Source: an uncultured Eisenbergiella sp. | GTDB lineage: Bacteria > Bacillota > Clostridia > Lachnospirales > Lachnospiraceae | Assembly: GCA_910585455.1 (NCBI GenBank) | Contig: CAJUEL010000019.1 | Span: 10,701-74,700, forward strand | Direction of reading: 5' to 3' | DNA length: 64,000 nucleotides | In this document: piece after piece, positions 1 through 9,259 of the stretch | How the letters are laid out: the number at the start of each line of letters is the position of its first letter | Numbering within the stretch: position 1 is the first letter of the stretch | Translations under genes and position numbers: made by a program | Notes under the pieces: generated by a model | Seen by the model: only the letters and a program-made list of their open reading frames with translations | What the model was told of the DNA's origin: nothing | Database searches by the model: none

Positions 1-1
1 G

Positions 2-337
2 GTGCGCGTGCTCTCCGGCGGTGAAAAGGTGCGCTGCCTGCTTTCCAAGATGATGATTTCCGGCGCGAACTGCCTGGTCCTGGACGAGCCCACAAACCAT
101 CTGGACATGGAAGCCATCACAGCCCTGAATAACGGTCTGATCAAATTCCCGGGGGTTGCGCTGTTTTCCTGTCATGACCACCAGTTTGTGCAGACCACCG
201 CAAACCGCATCATGGAGCTTCTTCCCAACGGCTCCCTGATCGACAAGATCACCACCTACGACGAATATCTGGCAAACGATGAAATGGCGAGAAAACGCAC
301 GGTATACACCGCGAACAGAGAAGAGGATGAGCTGTAA
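2..337 (+). CDS. ABC-F family ATPase, C-terminal part (gene enters from the left)
   Basis: This is the last 111 residues of an ABC-F protein, a soluble twin-ATPase family that acts on ribosomes in translation or antibiotic protection. The second ATPase cassette is visible: an LSGGEKVR signature near residue 4, a Walker B LVLDEPTNHLDM near residue 26 and an H-loop SCHD near residue 56. The true start is outside the window, so the GTG at position 2 is only the first in-frame codon seen. The stop overlaps the next ATG by one base (TAATG), which suggests co-transcription. The short tail after the H-loop, without a long charged linker, fits the YbiT/YkpA branch, but that sub-assignment is tentative. 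Confidence 0.9.
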   Translation: MRVLSGGEKVRCLLSKMMISGANCLVLDEPTNHLDMEAITALNNGLIKFPGVALFSCHDHQFVQTTANRIMELLPNGSLIDKITTYDEYLANDEMARKRTVYTANREEDEL

Positions 338-1200
338 TGGCTGTAAAAACTGTAGATTTGCATGTGCATTCCAATAAATCCGACGGCAGCTTCCCGCCCG
401 CCGCTCTCGTGGATATGGCTGTCGAAAAGGGCTTAAGCGCCTTTGCCCTGACCGACCACGACACCACCGCAGGCGTAAAGGAAGCGGTTTTGGCAGGTCA
501 GAAAAAGGGAATCGAGGTGATCCCCGGCATCGAATTTTCCACGGAATATCAGGGAAAGGATATCCACATCGTCGGTCTTTTCATCGACGAGGATGCCCCG
601 GCTTTTCAGGAGCATCTATGCAGCTTTGTGGATGCCCGTATCGAGCGCAACCGGAAAATGTGTGAGCGGCTTGCGGCGGACGGCATTGACATCAGCTATG
701 AAAAGCTGCTGGAAGCTTTCCCCGATTCCGTCATCACCCGAGGGCACTATTCCCGCTATCTGCTAAAGCACGGCTATGTGCAAAGCCTGCCGGAGGCCTT
801 CGACCGCTATCTGGGAGACCATACGAAGTATTTCGTTCCCCGGGAAAAAATATCTCCCGCCGACGCGGTTTCCCTCATCTTAAAGGTACAGGGCATTCCG
901 GTTCTCGCCCATCCCACCCTCTACCACATGGGAAAGGATGCGTTAGAGCAGCTGATCCGCACGCTCAAGGCCGCCGGCCTTGTGGCAATCGAAGCGGTCT
1001 ACTCCACCCACAGCGCCGGCGAGGAACGCCAGATACGGCAGCTCGCGGCGCGCTTTGACCTGCTCATTTCCGGCGGCTCTGATTTTCACGGAAAAAGCAA
1101 GCCGAAGCTGGAAATGGGCACCGGCTACGGAAAGCTTTTCATTCCGGAGGATATTTTGCTGGCTTTAAAGGAAAAAAGAAAGGAACTGTTTCATGTCTGA
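337..1200 (+). CDS. PHP-domain phosphoesterase (TrpH/YciV-like)
   Basis: A 287-residue PHP-family metal-dependent phosphoesterase. The N-terminal DLHVHSNKSDGS is the first PHP metal-binding motif, followed by LTDHDT near residue 40, PGIEFST near residue 65, a late LAHPTL and SGGSDFHG near residue 240. These are the conserved His/Asp ligands of the TrpH/YciV branch. Characterised relatives hydrolyse 3',5'-bisphosphonucleotides or act as a 5'-3' exonuclease on RNA; the substrate here is not known. The start ATG overlaps the preceding ABC-F stop and the 3' end overlaps the following HAD gene by 8 nt, so the three genes look like one transcript. Confidence 0.88.
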   Translation: MAVKTVDLHVHSNKSDGSFPPAALVDMAVEKGLSAFALTDHDTTAGVKEAVLAGQKKGIEVIPGIEFSTEYQGKDIHIVGLFIDEDAPAFQEHLCSFVDARIERNRKMCERLAADGIDISYEKLLEAFPDSVITRGHYSRYLLKHGYVQSLPEAFDRYLGDHTKYFVPREKISPADAVSLILKVQGIPVLAHPTLYHMGKDALEQLIRTLKAAGLVAIEAVYSTHSAGEERQIRQLAARFDLLISGGSDFHGKSKPKLEMGTGYGKLFIPEDILLALKEKRKELFHV

Positions 1201-2008
1201 GAAAATTTTGTTTACGGATATGGATGGCACGCTGTTTACTTCCGATAAAGAAATCTCCCCCCGTCTAAAGGAGCTGCTGATTGGGCTTGTGGAACGCGGA
1301 AACCGTCTCGTTTTAAGCTCCGGCAGAACCCAAAGCAGCATTCAGAATGCGATTGACCGCATCGGCCTTGCTCTGCCGGGCATGTTTTTTATTTCCACCA
1401 ACGGAAACGCCGTTTACGATTGCGACCGCAAACGGTTTTTATTCCAAAAAACAGTTCCCCTGGACATCGCCCAGGGCGTGATCGACCTCGCCCATAAGCA
1501 CGGGCTGCACATTCAGTCCTATACCGACAGCCACGTTGTCTGTGAACGAAACAATCCGGAGATCGCCTTTTATCGAAAGGCGACCGGCATGGATGCCATT
1601 TTTACCCCGGATATTATGAGCGTCGTGCGCAAGCCCCCCGGCAAGCTTCTGGCGATCAGTCTGGAAAGCCGCTCCCGCCTGGAGCCCCTGCGCCTGGACG
1701 TGCTTGAAAAATATGGCGATACCATCGCCGCACTATACTCCTGTGATGAATATCTGGAATTTTTTGACAAAACCGCCGGAAAGGGAAACGCTGTCCGCTA
1801 CGTCTGCGAACATTTACATATCCCGCTTTCCCATGCGGTTGCCGTCGGAGACGCGGAAAATGACATCTCCATGCTGGAAGCCGCCGGATACGGCGTCGCG
1901 ATGGCAAACGCGGACCCGCTGGTAAAAGAGCACGCCGATTCTGTCACCCAAAATGACAACGACCACGACGGACTGGCGGAAGTAATCTTAAAATACTTCG
2001 CTTCCTGA
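1193..2008 (+). CDS. Cof-type HAD-IIB sugar-phosphatase-like hydrolase
   Basis: A 271-residue HAD hydrolase of the Cof/IIB subfamily. Motif I is FTDMDGTLFTSD at the N-terminus, motif II is the Ser in LVLSSGRT near residue 42, and the C-terminal motifs are KGNAVRYV and VGDAENDISMLEAAGYGVAMANA. Relatives dephosphorylate sugar phosphates, FMN or pyridoxal phosphate with little specificity, so the substrate cannot be named. The ribosome site AAAGGAAC lies within the end of the PHP gene, giving an 8-nt overlap. It is the last gene of the + strand group; the next gene is convergent and only 7 nt away. Confidence 0.88.
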   Translation: MSEKILFTDMDGTLFTSDKEISPRLKELLIGLVERGNRLVLSSGRTQSSIQNAIDRIGLALPGMFFISTNGNAVYDCDRKRFLFQKTVPLDIAQGVIDLAHKHGLHIQSYTDSHVVCERNNPEIAFYRKATGMDAIFTPDIMSVVRKPPGKLLAISLESRSRLEPLRLDVLEKYGDTIAALYSCDEYLEFFDKTAGKGNAVRYVCEHLHIPLSHAVAVGDAENDISMLEAAGYGVAMANADPLVKEHADSVTQNDNDHDGLAEVILKYFAS

Positions 2009-2015
2009 AACGGTT

Positions 2016-2273
2016 TTATCCCTCCACAATCAGGTACCTGCCGTCGCCGACCTCGAAGACCTCCTCCGCCTCCAGAATTCTGTCCGCATCCTCCATATCG
2101 ATGCCCGCTTCTTCAAAGTACTCCCGCACCTCTTTGGCGGAATTTACGACCACCGCCATACACTCCTCCAAAAAAGCCTCCGCCTCCTCCAGGCTGGACG
2201 CGACCTCTTCCGGAAAAAGCTGCTCCTGCTGCCTCAAAAAGCACTGCAGGACTGCGTCATCATATTCATGCAT
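2016..2273 (-). CDS. small acidic protein of unknown function
   Basis: An 85-residue very acidic protein (runs such as EEAEAFLEE and ILEAEEVFEV) with no signal peptide or membrane segment. It appears mostly helical and ends in a short beta-like tail. A strong GGGAGGAGG ribosome site 9 nt before the ATG supports it as a real gene. It lies 22 nt downstream of the HAD phosphatase gene on the same strand and is probably the last gene of the polyphosphate operon. I do not recognise the family and assign no function. Confidence 0.65.
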   Translation of the reverse strand: MHEYDDAVLQCFLRQQEQLFPEEVASSLEEAEAFLEECMAVVVNSAKEVREYFEEAGIDMEDADRILEAEEVFEVGDGRYLIVEG

Positions 2274-2295
2274 CTTTACTGCCTCCTCCCTTTCA

Positions 2296-2994
2296 TCATA
2301 ACAGCTCCAATAATTCCTGCGGCCTTTCGATCAAAGCGTCCGCTCCGTGCTCCAATAGCTCCTGTCTGCCTCGAAAGCCCCACAAAACGCCGACTGTTTT
2401 TACCCCTGCCGCGTTCCCTGTGTCCATATCCACCCAGCTGTCTCCCACATAAAGAATGTCCTCTTTTTGAAGGGCGAGCTTTTTTATGATGGCAAATACC
2501 CCGTCCGGAGCCGGCTTTGCCCCCAGATCATCCGTCTGCCCCTGCACCACATCAAAATATCCCTCGCCAAACAGGGCGTTTATGACAAATTCCGTATTTT
2601 CATGAGGCTTATTACTGAGCACCGCAAGCCGGATTCCGGATTCTTTCAGCTTTTGCAGCATTTCACAAATCCCTGCATAGGGTTTTACCCGATACATACA
2701 GCCCTTCTCAAAATACTGCACGTACCGCGCAAATACGGCTTCCGTATGCACCGGCCAGGTATCAAAGCCATCCGCATCAGGCTTCTCAAAGCGCTCTCCT
2801 TCCGGATCGCCTGCCTGACGCAGTGCGCGCACGATGAGCATTTTCGCACCGTTTCCCACAAACCGTTTGAATGCCTGACTGTCATCAATCGGCCTTAGCC
2901 CATAATCTGCAAGCGCCCTGTTCGTGCAATGGGCGATGGACTCCAGCGTATCCGCCAATGTCCCGTCCAGATCAAATATCACCGCTTTTTTCAT
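2296..2994 (-). CDS. HAD phosphatase, phosphoglycolate-phosphatase type
   Basis: A 232-residue HAD-superfamily hydrolase of the Gph/PGP type. FDLDGTLADT at the N-terminus holds the nucleophile Asp and acid/base Asp; LAVLSNKPHE carries motif II, AKPAPDGVF the motif III Lys, and YVGDSWVDMDTGNAAG motif IV. The helical cap between motifs I and II marks it as a small-cap enzyme. Likely substrates are small phosphomonoesters such as 2-phosphoglycolate. A GGAGAAAGG ribosome site precedes the ATG, and the gene overlaps maf by 4 nt, so translation is probably coupled. Confidence 0.85.
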   Translation of the reverse strand: MKKAVIFDLDGTLADTLESIAHCTNRALADYGLRPIDDSQAFKRFVGNGAKMLIVRALRQAGDPEGERFEKPDADGFDTWPVHTEAVFARYVQYFEKGCMYRVKPYAGICEMLQKLKESGIRLAVLSNKPHENTEFVINALFGEGYFDVVQGQTDDLGAKPAPDGVFAIIKKLALQKEDILYVGDSWVDMDTGNAAGVKTVGVLWGFRGRQELLEHGADALIERPQELLELL

Positions 2995-3587
2995 AGCAAT
3001 CCTTTCTCCCGCAGCTGCTGGTACAGCCTGCCCACCGGCAGGCCTACCACGTTGTTATAATCTCCCCGGATACCGGCTATGTGCGCGGCGCACCGTCCCT
3101 GAATGCCATAAGCGCCCGCCTTGTCCATCGGCTCGCCCGTCGCCACATAAGCTGCAATCTCTGCATCGCTCATGGGAAAAAAGCTCACATCCGTACATTC
3201 ATAAAACGTAAACCGCTCCGGTGGCAGGGCAGAATCCTCCTGCCAGATACCCGTCACCCCGGTATAGACCTGATGGCTCTTCCCCTGCAGCAGGAAAAGC
3301 ATCCGACAGGCATCCTCCTCATCCTTCGGCTTTCCCATGATCTGTCCGTCATATACCACAATCGTATCCGCGCCGATCACCAGATGCCTTCCTGCCTCCT
3401 GACTGACCTGCGCAAAAATATCCTCCGCCTTCTGCGCAGAAAGCTCCTGCACGATCTTTTCCGGACGCGCAGACTCTACCCGCTCTTCCTTTTTGCTGGG
3501 GCGGACGCAAAAGGTCAGCCCGATCTGCGAAAGCAGCTCCCGCCGGCGGGGCGACGCCGAAGCCAGCACAATCTGATATGCACTCAT
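2991..3587 (-). CDS. maf: Maf-family nucleoside triphosphate pyrophosphatase
   Basis: A 198-residue Maf protein, a house-cleaning enzyme that hydrolyses non-canonical or methylated nucleoside triphosphates to monophosphates. The signature ASASPRRRELL is at residues 9-19, and the metal-binding Asp motif VIGADTIV is near residue 70. The typical DKAGAYGIQG follows near residue 155. The length is normal for the family. It overlaps both the upstream ppk and the downstream HAD gene by 4 nt, placing it in a tightly coupled operon. Confidence 0.92.
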   Translation of the reverse strand: MSAYQIVLASASPRRRELLSQIGLTFCVRPSKKEERVESARPEKIVQELSAQKAEDIFAQVSQEAGRHLVIGADTIVVYDGQIMGKPKDEEDACRMLFLLQGKSHQVYTGVTGIWQEDSALPPERFTFYECTDVSFFPMSDAEIAAYVATGEPMDKAGAYGIQGRCAAHIAGIRGDYNNVVGLPVGRLYQQLREKGLL

Positions 3588-5734
3588 ATTTCAATCCCCA
3601 AATGCGTTTTCGGCACAAAGATCCGGGTATCCTTTCCCCGCTCACCGCTCTTTGCGGCTTCCTGCGCCTCCCTGCAGAATTCGTCCTGCGCACAGTAAGG
3701 CTCCTTGCCTCTTCTGTCCACCTTTTCATAGCTGCCATCGGGCTTCAGGATATGCGCCTTCATGTTATCCTTAAGCTGTCCGGTCAGAATGTGCTTTAGC
3801 TCCTCCTGCAGGGCAGCATCCTCCACAGGGAAGAGAATCTCCACGCGGCGCTCCAGGTTTCTGGGCATCCAGTCCGCGCTGGCACAGTAATACTCCGGCT
3901 TTCCATCGTTTTCAAAGTAAAAAATGCGCGCGTGCTCCAGAAAATTCCCCACGATAGAACGCACCGTGATGTTTTCACTCACGCCGGGCACGCCCACCTT
4001 CAAACAGCAGATGCCCCGGATGATCAGCTCTATTTTCACGCCCGCCCGGCTCGCCTCATACAGCGCTTCAATGATGTCCATATCACAAAGCGAATTCATC
4101 TTTGCCACGATGCGCGCCGTCCTGCCCTTTTGCGCATGCTTTTTCTCCCGGCCGATCAAAAACAGAAAACGGTCCTTAAGCCACAGCGGCGCAAGGCTTA
4201 AGCGGTTCCAGGAACGGGGCTCGGAATAGCCGGAAAGCATATTGAATACCGCGGTCGCATCCTCTCCGATCGCCTCGTTCGCCGTCATCAGCCCCACGTC
4301 CGTGTACAGCTTCGCCGTCGCATCATTATAATTTCCGGTGCCCAGATGGACATAGCGGCGGATGCCATCCTCTTCCCGGCGCACCACCAACGTGATTTTG
4401 GAATGGGTCTTTAGACCCACCAGGCCATAAATCACATGACACCCCGCCTTTTCCAGCTTTCTCGCCCAGACGATGTTGTTTTCCTCGTCGAAACGCGCCT
4501 TTAATTCCACCAGCACGCTGACCTGCTTGCCGTTTTCCGCCGCCTGCGCCAGCGCCGCAATGATGGGAGAGTTGCCGCTGACCCGGTACAGCGTCTGCTT
4601 GATCGCCAGCACATCCGGATCCCGGCTCGCCTGCCGGATGAAATCCACCACGGGAGCAAAGGTCTGATAGGGATGATGCAGCAGGATATCTCCCTTTTTG
4701 ATGATGTCAAATACCGAGCCTTCTGCTTCAAACTCCCGCACCGGCTGCGGCGTATATTTGGGCGCCTTTAGATGGTCAAAACCGTCCATCCCGTATGCCT
4801 TCATCAAAAAGGTCAGATCCAGCGGACCGTCGATGGAAAAAATATCCTCCTCCGCCACGCCCAGCTCCTTTTCCAAAAGCTCCACCAGCTTACGGTCCGT
4901 GCCTTCCTCCACCTCCAGCCGGATCGCCTGTCCCCAGCGGCGCATCTTGATCTGCTTTTCAATTTCCAGAAGTAAATCCTCCACCTCATCCTCATCAATC
5001 GCCAGATCGGCATTCCTCGTGATCCGGAAAGGGTGCGCGCACTGCACGTCATAGTTTAAGAAAAGCCTGCTGATATTGCGCTCAATGATCTCCTCCAGCA
5101 AAATGACCGTTTTGACGCTGCCTTCCTGACCGGGCTCTGACGGAATCTGCACGATCCGGGACAGGACGCTGGGAACCTGCACGGTGGCAAATTCCGTCTC
5201 CTTTTTTTCATCCCCCTTTTTCGTCAGAAGCGCGCCGATATTTAAGGACTTGTTGCGGATCAGAGGAAACGGGCGGGAGGAATCCACCGCCATGGGGGTC
5301 AGCACCGGATATACATTGTCCTCAAAATATTCGTCCACATATTTTTGCTGCATTTGTGTGAGCTGCTCATGGCGCTCTATAAACACGAGCCCGTTCTGTT
5401 TCAGAAGCGGCAGAAGCATCCTGTTATAGGTGGAATACTGCAGCGCCATAAAAGCATGGGTCTCTTTGGACAGCATGGAAAGCTGCTCCTTCGGAGACAG
5501 CCCCGCGATATCCTTTTTGGTATATTTTGCATGCACCATATCCACCAGGGAGCCGATGCGCACCATGAAAAATTCGTCCAGATTGGATGCCGTAATGCTC
5601 AAAAATTTGAGCCTTTCAAAAAGCAAAAGCTGTTTATCCCGCGCCTCGCTCAGCACCCTTTTATTGAAAAGCAGCCAGCTCATTTCCCTGTTCGTATAAT
5701 ATTCGCTGTTTTGCAGCTCCTTTTTCTCTTCCAT
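3584..5734 (-). CDS. ppk1: polyphosphate kinase 1
   Basis: A 716-residue Ppk1, which reversibly makes inorganic polyphosphate from ATP. The N-terminal domain opens with YTNREMSWLLFNKRVLSEA, typical of Ppk1. The two PLD-like catalytic halves are visible: LKTHSKITLVVRRE and RRYVHLGTGNYND, the latter carrying a catalytic-type His, and later YYCASADWMPRNLERRVEILFPV. The length is usual. A C-terminal extension of about 60 polar residues follows the last catalytic block. The upstream ppx gene is 19 nt away on the same strand and maf overlaps downstream, so synthesis and breakdown of polyphosphate are encoded together. Confidence 0.95.
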   Translation of the reverse strand: MEEKKELQNSEYYTNREMSWLLFNKRVLSEARDKQLLLFERLKFLSITASNLDEFFMVRIGSLVDMVHAKYTKKDIAGLSPKEQLSMLSKETHAFMALQYSTYNRMLLPLLKQNGLVFIERHEQLTQMQQKYVDEYFEDNVYPVLTPMAVDSSRPFPLIRNKSLNIGALLTKKGDEKKETEFATVQVPSVLSRIVQIPSEPGQEGSVKTVILLEEIIERNISRLFLNYDVQCAHPFRITRNADLAIDEDEVEDLLLEIEKQIKMRRWGQAIRLEVEEGTDRKLVELLEKELGVAEEDIFSIDGPLDLTFLMKAYGMDGFDHLKAPKYTPQPVREFEAEGSVFDIIKKGDILLHHPYQTFAPVVDFIRQASRDPDVLAIKQTLYRVSGNSPIIAALAQAAENGKQVSVLVELKARFDEENNIVWARKLEKAGCHVIYGLVGLKTHSKITLVVRREEDGIRRYVHLGTGNYNDATAKLYTDVGLMTANEAIGEDATAVFNMLSGYSEPRSWNRLSLAPLWLKDRFLFLIGREKKHAQKGRTARIVAKMNSLCDMDIIEALYEASRAGVKIELIIRGICCLKVGVPGVSENITVRSIVGNFLEHARIFYFENDGKPEYYCASADWMPRNLERRVEILFPVEDAALQEELKHILTGQLKDNMKAHILKPDGSYEKVDRRGKEPYCAQDEFCREAQEAAKSGERGKDTRIFVPKTHLGIEI

Positions 5735-5753
5735 TTCCTGCTCTCCTTCCGGT

Positions 5754-7289
5754 TTATAAAACCCGCTTCTGCCGGATCACGGGGCGAATGCTGTAAACCT
5801 CTTTAAAGAAGTCCGCCCTCGTGTCAAACAGCCCCTTTTCCAGCGTCATATCCTCCGGCGTATTCACGGTGATGATCAGCTCATCCTCCTTTAAGGCTGC
5901 CTTCATGTCTTTGCATTTCTGCTTGTGGCTGGTATCCAGCGCATTGGATATCTGCAAAATCGCTGTCAGCTTGGCGATTGTCAGATATTCCTCCGTATCG
6001 ATGGAACCGCCCTCGCTGCTCTCGATCGCATAGTCAAATTCCAGATGATTGTATTTTACCACGTTCGCCACGATCTCCCGTTCCCGATGGGACAGGCCGA
6101 TGATCTCCGTGGACATGATGATCGCATAGGAGCACTCCCCCAGATTGAGCATGCTGATATATTTGCCGCAGTCATGCAGCAGCGTCGCGATGCGCAGAAG
6201 CAGCCGTTCCCGGTTTCCCAGCCCGTGCACCTTTTTTAAGCTGTCAAAAATCGTCATGGCAATCTGCTCCAATGCCTCTCCTCTGCGTTTGCTGCCCATA
6301 TAACGCTTGCTGATGCCCTTCGCGCAGGTTATGATATCCTGCTCAAAATCATGGACCTGGGTGAGGATTTTCCTTTTTTCCGCATATTCGTATGCCATAC
6401 CGTCACACAGCGACACCCCCGGCGCCCAGATCAGCTTCGCATCCGTCAACGCCGCGACCTGTTTGACGATTGTGGAGGAAATCCGCAGAAGCTGCACCTT
6501 TTCCTCCGGCGTATCAAACCTTCTGGCAATCTCCTCATCCGTATGCTCCTGCAAAAAGCCCAGATAGGTCAAAAGGGACGCCCGGTCCGCGTAGCCCGCC
6601 TGTCCGTCAGTCAGCTTTTTCTGTATGATGTCGGAAATATAGTCATCCACCACGATGATATTTTCGATGTTCCTGTCCTTTAAATACATCTTTTTAAACA
6701 CGCCAAGCTGCCCGGCCAGTAGCTCCTCCAAAAGCTCCTCATACCGGGAGGGACGGACGTTTAAATGATGAAGCTTTTCCTGCAGCCGCAAAACGCCCAG
6801 CCGCAGATTCTGGGTGGAGGAAAGCTTATCCTTATCAAACAGGGAAATCTGGATGCTCCCGCCGCCGATATCCAGCACGACGGTTCCCTTTTCGATGATC
6901 TTTTCAAAGTATTCCCCCCGGGAGGCGATGGATTTGTAATCCAGGAAACGCTGCTCGGAGTTGCTCAGCACCTCAATTTTTACGCCGGTGCGCTGCATGA
7001 TCTGATCCAGCACCATCGCCGTATTCTTGATCTCCCGGATCGCGCTGGTGCCGTATGCCTTATATTCATCCACCCTGTAGCTGTCCATGATGGATACGAA
7101 CTCCCGCAGCACCAGACAGAGCTCATCCATCTTCTCATGGCTCACCTTTCCGGTCACATAGGTATCGCTTCCCAGATCCAGCCGGTTTCTGACGCAGTCC
7201 ACCTCCCGGATCCCGTTGGCTTTTGATATGGTAAAAATTTTTAGCGATTGTTCATAAGAGCCTAAATCAATGGCTGCAAAGGTTTTCAT
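5754..7289 (-). CDS. ppx: Ppx/GppA phosphatase with C-terminal HD domain
   Basis: A 511-residue exopolyphosphatase/pppGpp phosphatase. The N-terminal ASKHA fold is seen in FAAIDLGSYE at the start, YGTSAIREIKN near residue 85 and VLDIGGGSIQISLF near residue 140. The C-terminal part contains an HD-type helical domain with LLHDCGKYIS and later SHRERE. Products of this family split phosphate from polyphosphate or convert pppGpp to ppGpp. It overlaps the DUF815-type ATPase gene by 4 nt and is followed by ppk1, so it probably balances Ppk1 activity. Confidence 0.92.
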   Translation of the reverse strand: MKTFAAIDLGSYEQSLKIFTISKANGIREVDCVRNRLDLGSDTYVTGKVSHEKMDELCLVLREFVSIMDSYRVDEYKAYGTSAIREIKNTAMVLDQIMQRTGVKIEVLSNSEQRFLDYKSIASRGEYFEKIIEKGTVVLDIGGGSIQISLFDKDKLSSTQNLRLGVLRLQEKLHHLNVRPSRYEELLEELLAGQLGVFKKMYLKDRNIENIIVVDDYISDIIQKKLTDGQAGYADRASLLTYLGFLQEHTDEEIARRFDTPEEKVQLLRISSTIVKQVAALTDAKLIWAPGVSLCDGMAYEYAEKRKILTQVHDFEQDIITCAKGISKRYMGSKRRGEALEQIAMTIFDSLKKVHGLGNRERLLLRIATLLHDCGKYISMLNLGECSYAIIMSTEIIGLSHREREIVANVVKYNHLEFDYAIESSEGGSIDTEEYLTIAKLTAILQISNALDTSHKQKCKDMKAALKEDELIITVNTPEDMTLEKGLFDTRADFFKEVYSIRPVIRQKRVL

Positions 7290-8581
7290 GTGCGCTCCTT
7301 TCCGAGCAGATAATCCACAAACTGCTGCGCGGTCCTGCCGGATAAGCCGCCGTGGGACAGCTCCCAGCGGTTTGCCTGTAAAAACAGCTCCTCCTGCGGC
7401 ATATCGATGCCCGACCGCTCTGCGAGCACCTGCAAAATCTCCTGAAACTGCTTTTTGTCCGGGGAACCGAAATAAATGGTCACGCCGAAACGGTATACCA
7501 GGGAAAGCTTTTCCTGCACCGTGTCATTGGTGTGCAGCTCCTCGTCCCGCTCCTGCTTATCCCGAAAGCTCTCCCGGATCAGGTGCCGCCTGTTGGAGGT
7601 GGCATAGATCAGCACGTTCTGCGGCTTTTTCTCCAGACCGCCCTCGATGACCGCCTTTAAATATTTATATTCCGTTTCAAATTCCTCGAAGCTTAAGTCG
7701 TCCATATAAATGATGAATTTATAATTCCTGTTTTTGATCTGCGCGATCACATCATGCAGATCCTTAAACTGATGCCTGTACACTTCAATGATACGCAGTC
7801 CCCTGTCGTAATATTCGTTGGCGATCGCCTTGATGCAGGAGGATTTCCCCGTGCCGGCATCGCCGAACAGCAGGCAGTTATTCGCCTTTCTCCCGCTCAC
7901 AAAGGCTTCCGTATTCTCAACCAGCTTCTGCTTTTGCAGCTCATACCCCACCAGGTCGGAAAGCTTCACATGGGCGATGTTTAAAATCGGCTCGATCCGG
8001 ACGCCTCCTTCTCCCCGTTCCACCCGGAACGCCTTGTGCAGCCCGAATTTGCCCACGCCGTACTCCCTGTAAAATTCCGTCAGCGTGCGCTTCATCTCCT
8101 CCGGCGTGTCGTTCTGCCCAAGCTGCCCGGCCAGCGTGCAGATCCGATCCCGGATTCTTAAATTGTACACCCGGCTTTCCTGCGCGTTGCCCTCATAGGA
8201 GAGCGCCAGATCGAAGTCCCGCACACAAAGCGCCTCGGCAGCCTTTCCGAAATCGAACGCAAACAGCTCCCGGAATATGGCGATATCATGGAGCGCGGCG
8301 CGGTTTACCGATCCTGCTACCTCGCCCCGGATCTCACAGGCGCAGCTATAGCTGTTCTCATGGTTCACCAGCAGATTGGCAAGATAGCAGTGCCACAGAT
8401 TTCCCCGAAAGCCATGGCTGCCTGCCAGCTTAAGCAGCCGGTTCATACAGGCATATAAAAGCGCCGCCCGGTCTTCCGGATTGTAATAGTCATTGTCGAA
8501 GTTTTCCATCAGCCACACCATATCCGAAAGCAGCGCGCCGTCTTCAAACTCCCTGTATAAAATCAATTCTTCTGTTTTCAT
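7286..8581 (-). CDS. DUF815-type AAA+ ATPase, first gene of the polyphosphate operon
   Basis: A 431-residue AAA+ ATPase of the DUF815 type. The Walker A is LLFGDAGTGKSS in the middle of the protein, the Walker B FIIYMDDLSFEEFE follows, and sensor motif YATSNRRHLI comes next. The N-terminal third is helical with no recognised domain. The ATG at 8581 is chosen over an ATG 18 nt upstream because GAGGAAA sits at a good distance from it. The stop overlaps ppx by 4 nt. The cellular role of DUF815 proteins is not established; linkage to ppx and ppk1 suggests a job in polyphosphate or stress handling, which is inference only. Confidence 0.85.
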   Translation of the reverse strand: MKTEELILYREFEDGALLSDMVWLMENFDNDYYNPEDRAALLYACMNRLLKLAGSHGFRGNLWHCYLANLLVNHENSYSCACEIRGEVAGSVNRAALHDIAIFRELFAFDFGKAAEALCVRDFDLALSYEGNAQESRVYNLRIRDRICTLAGQLGQNDTPEEMKRTLTEFYREYGVGKFGLHKAFRVERGEGGVRIEPILNIAHVKLSDLVGYELQKQKLVENTEAFVSGRKANNCLLFGDAGTGKSSCIKAIANEYYDRGLRIIEVYRHQFKDLHDVIAQIKNRNYKFIIYMDDLSFEEFETEYKYLKAVIEGGLEKKPQNVLIYATSNRRHLIRESFRDKQERDEELHTNDTVQEKLSLVYRFGVTIYFGSPDKKQFQEILQVLAERSGIDMPQEELFLQANRWELSHGGLSGRTAQQFVDYLLGKERT

Positions 8582-8657
8582 GCATTTTCCTCTTGACAAA
8601 ACAAATTATTTTCGCTATTCTGGATATAAAGAAGAAACGAAGTTTACTACCGTACGG

Positions 8658-9182
8658 CTATTGCTTAAGCGGCTTGCTCGTTTCTTTTTTTGTTCTCACA
8701 AAATCATATAAATACAATTTTCCATCCGCATCACACCTCACAAGCATTCTTGTCGAAAAAATATTATACCGCTCCAAAAAACCGTTCGCATCATAAACAG
8801 GCAATCCAAATTGAGTATCATATCTATGCCATCCATATCGGGCTTTTGCGCCATGCTTTTCCTGATAATCAGGATAGATCGCTCTCTTTGTCGCAGTCTG
8901 AACCAATTCACACAAGGCGGCAGCTATGTTCGCTTTTGCCTTTATGTTTGCGCCTTTCAACGCCCTGGTATCCACGGAATGACAAAACTCATCAGGAAAA
9001 TCAGTCCCAATATATATTCTTTCGGCAGTTTCTTCAATTACAAAACTTTTTCCAATATATCCTTTCAGATATTCTTCAATTATTTTCCAGTCTGTTTTTC
9101 TACGTGACTGAAACAGGATGTTGTGGATCTGTACCGTTTTTCTTCCTTCCGTCTCCACAATAAAATTGTCTTTTATATCCAA
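8658..9182 (-). CDS. orphan phage-type domain protein (resembles LPD3 / PBECR-like domains)
   Basis: A 174-residue protein with a TTG start preceded by AAAGGAAG. From about residue 50 it carries a pattern I associate with domains found at the ends of large polyvalent phage proteins and related nuclease-like modules: RIYIGTDFPDEF, GANIKAKANIAAALCEL, ARYGWHRYDTQFGLPVYD and DGKLYLYDFVRTKKETS. The assignment rests on recall of family sequence and is not verified. The base composition is more AT-rich than the neighbours, and no phage genes flank it, so it may be a remnant or an independently acquired gene. No signal peptide or membrane segment is present. Confidence 0.6.
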   Translation of the reverse strand: MDIKDNFIVETEGRKTVQIHNILFQSRRKTDWKIIEEYLKGYIGKSFVIEETAERIYIGTDFPDEFCHSVDTRALKGANIKAKANIAAALCELVQTATKRAIYPDYQEKHGAKARYGWHRYDTQFGLPVYDANGFLERYNIFSTRMLVRCDADGKLYLYDFVRTKKETSKPLKQ

Positions 9183-9259
9183 AATCTTCCTTTCCTTGTA
9201 ATGATTCAGCCCAGGACTTTACATTTACTGCCAAATCCGTGAGAATATGTAAACATTCA

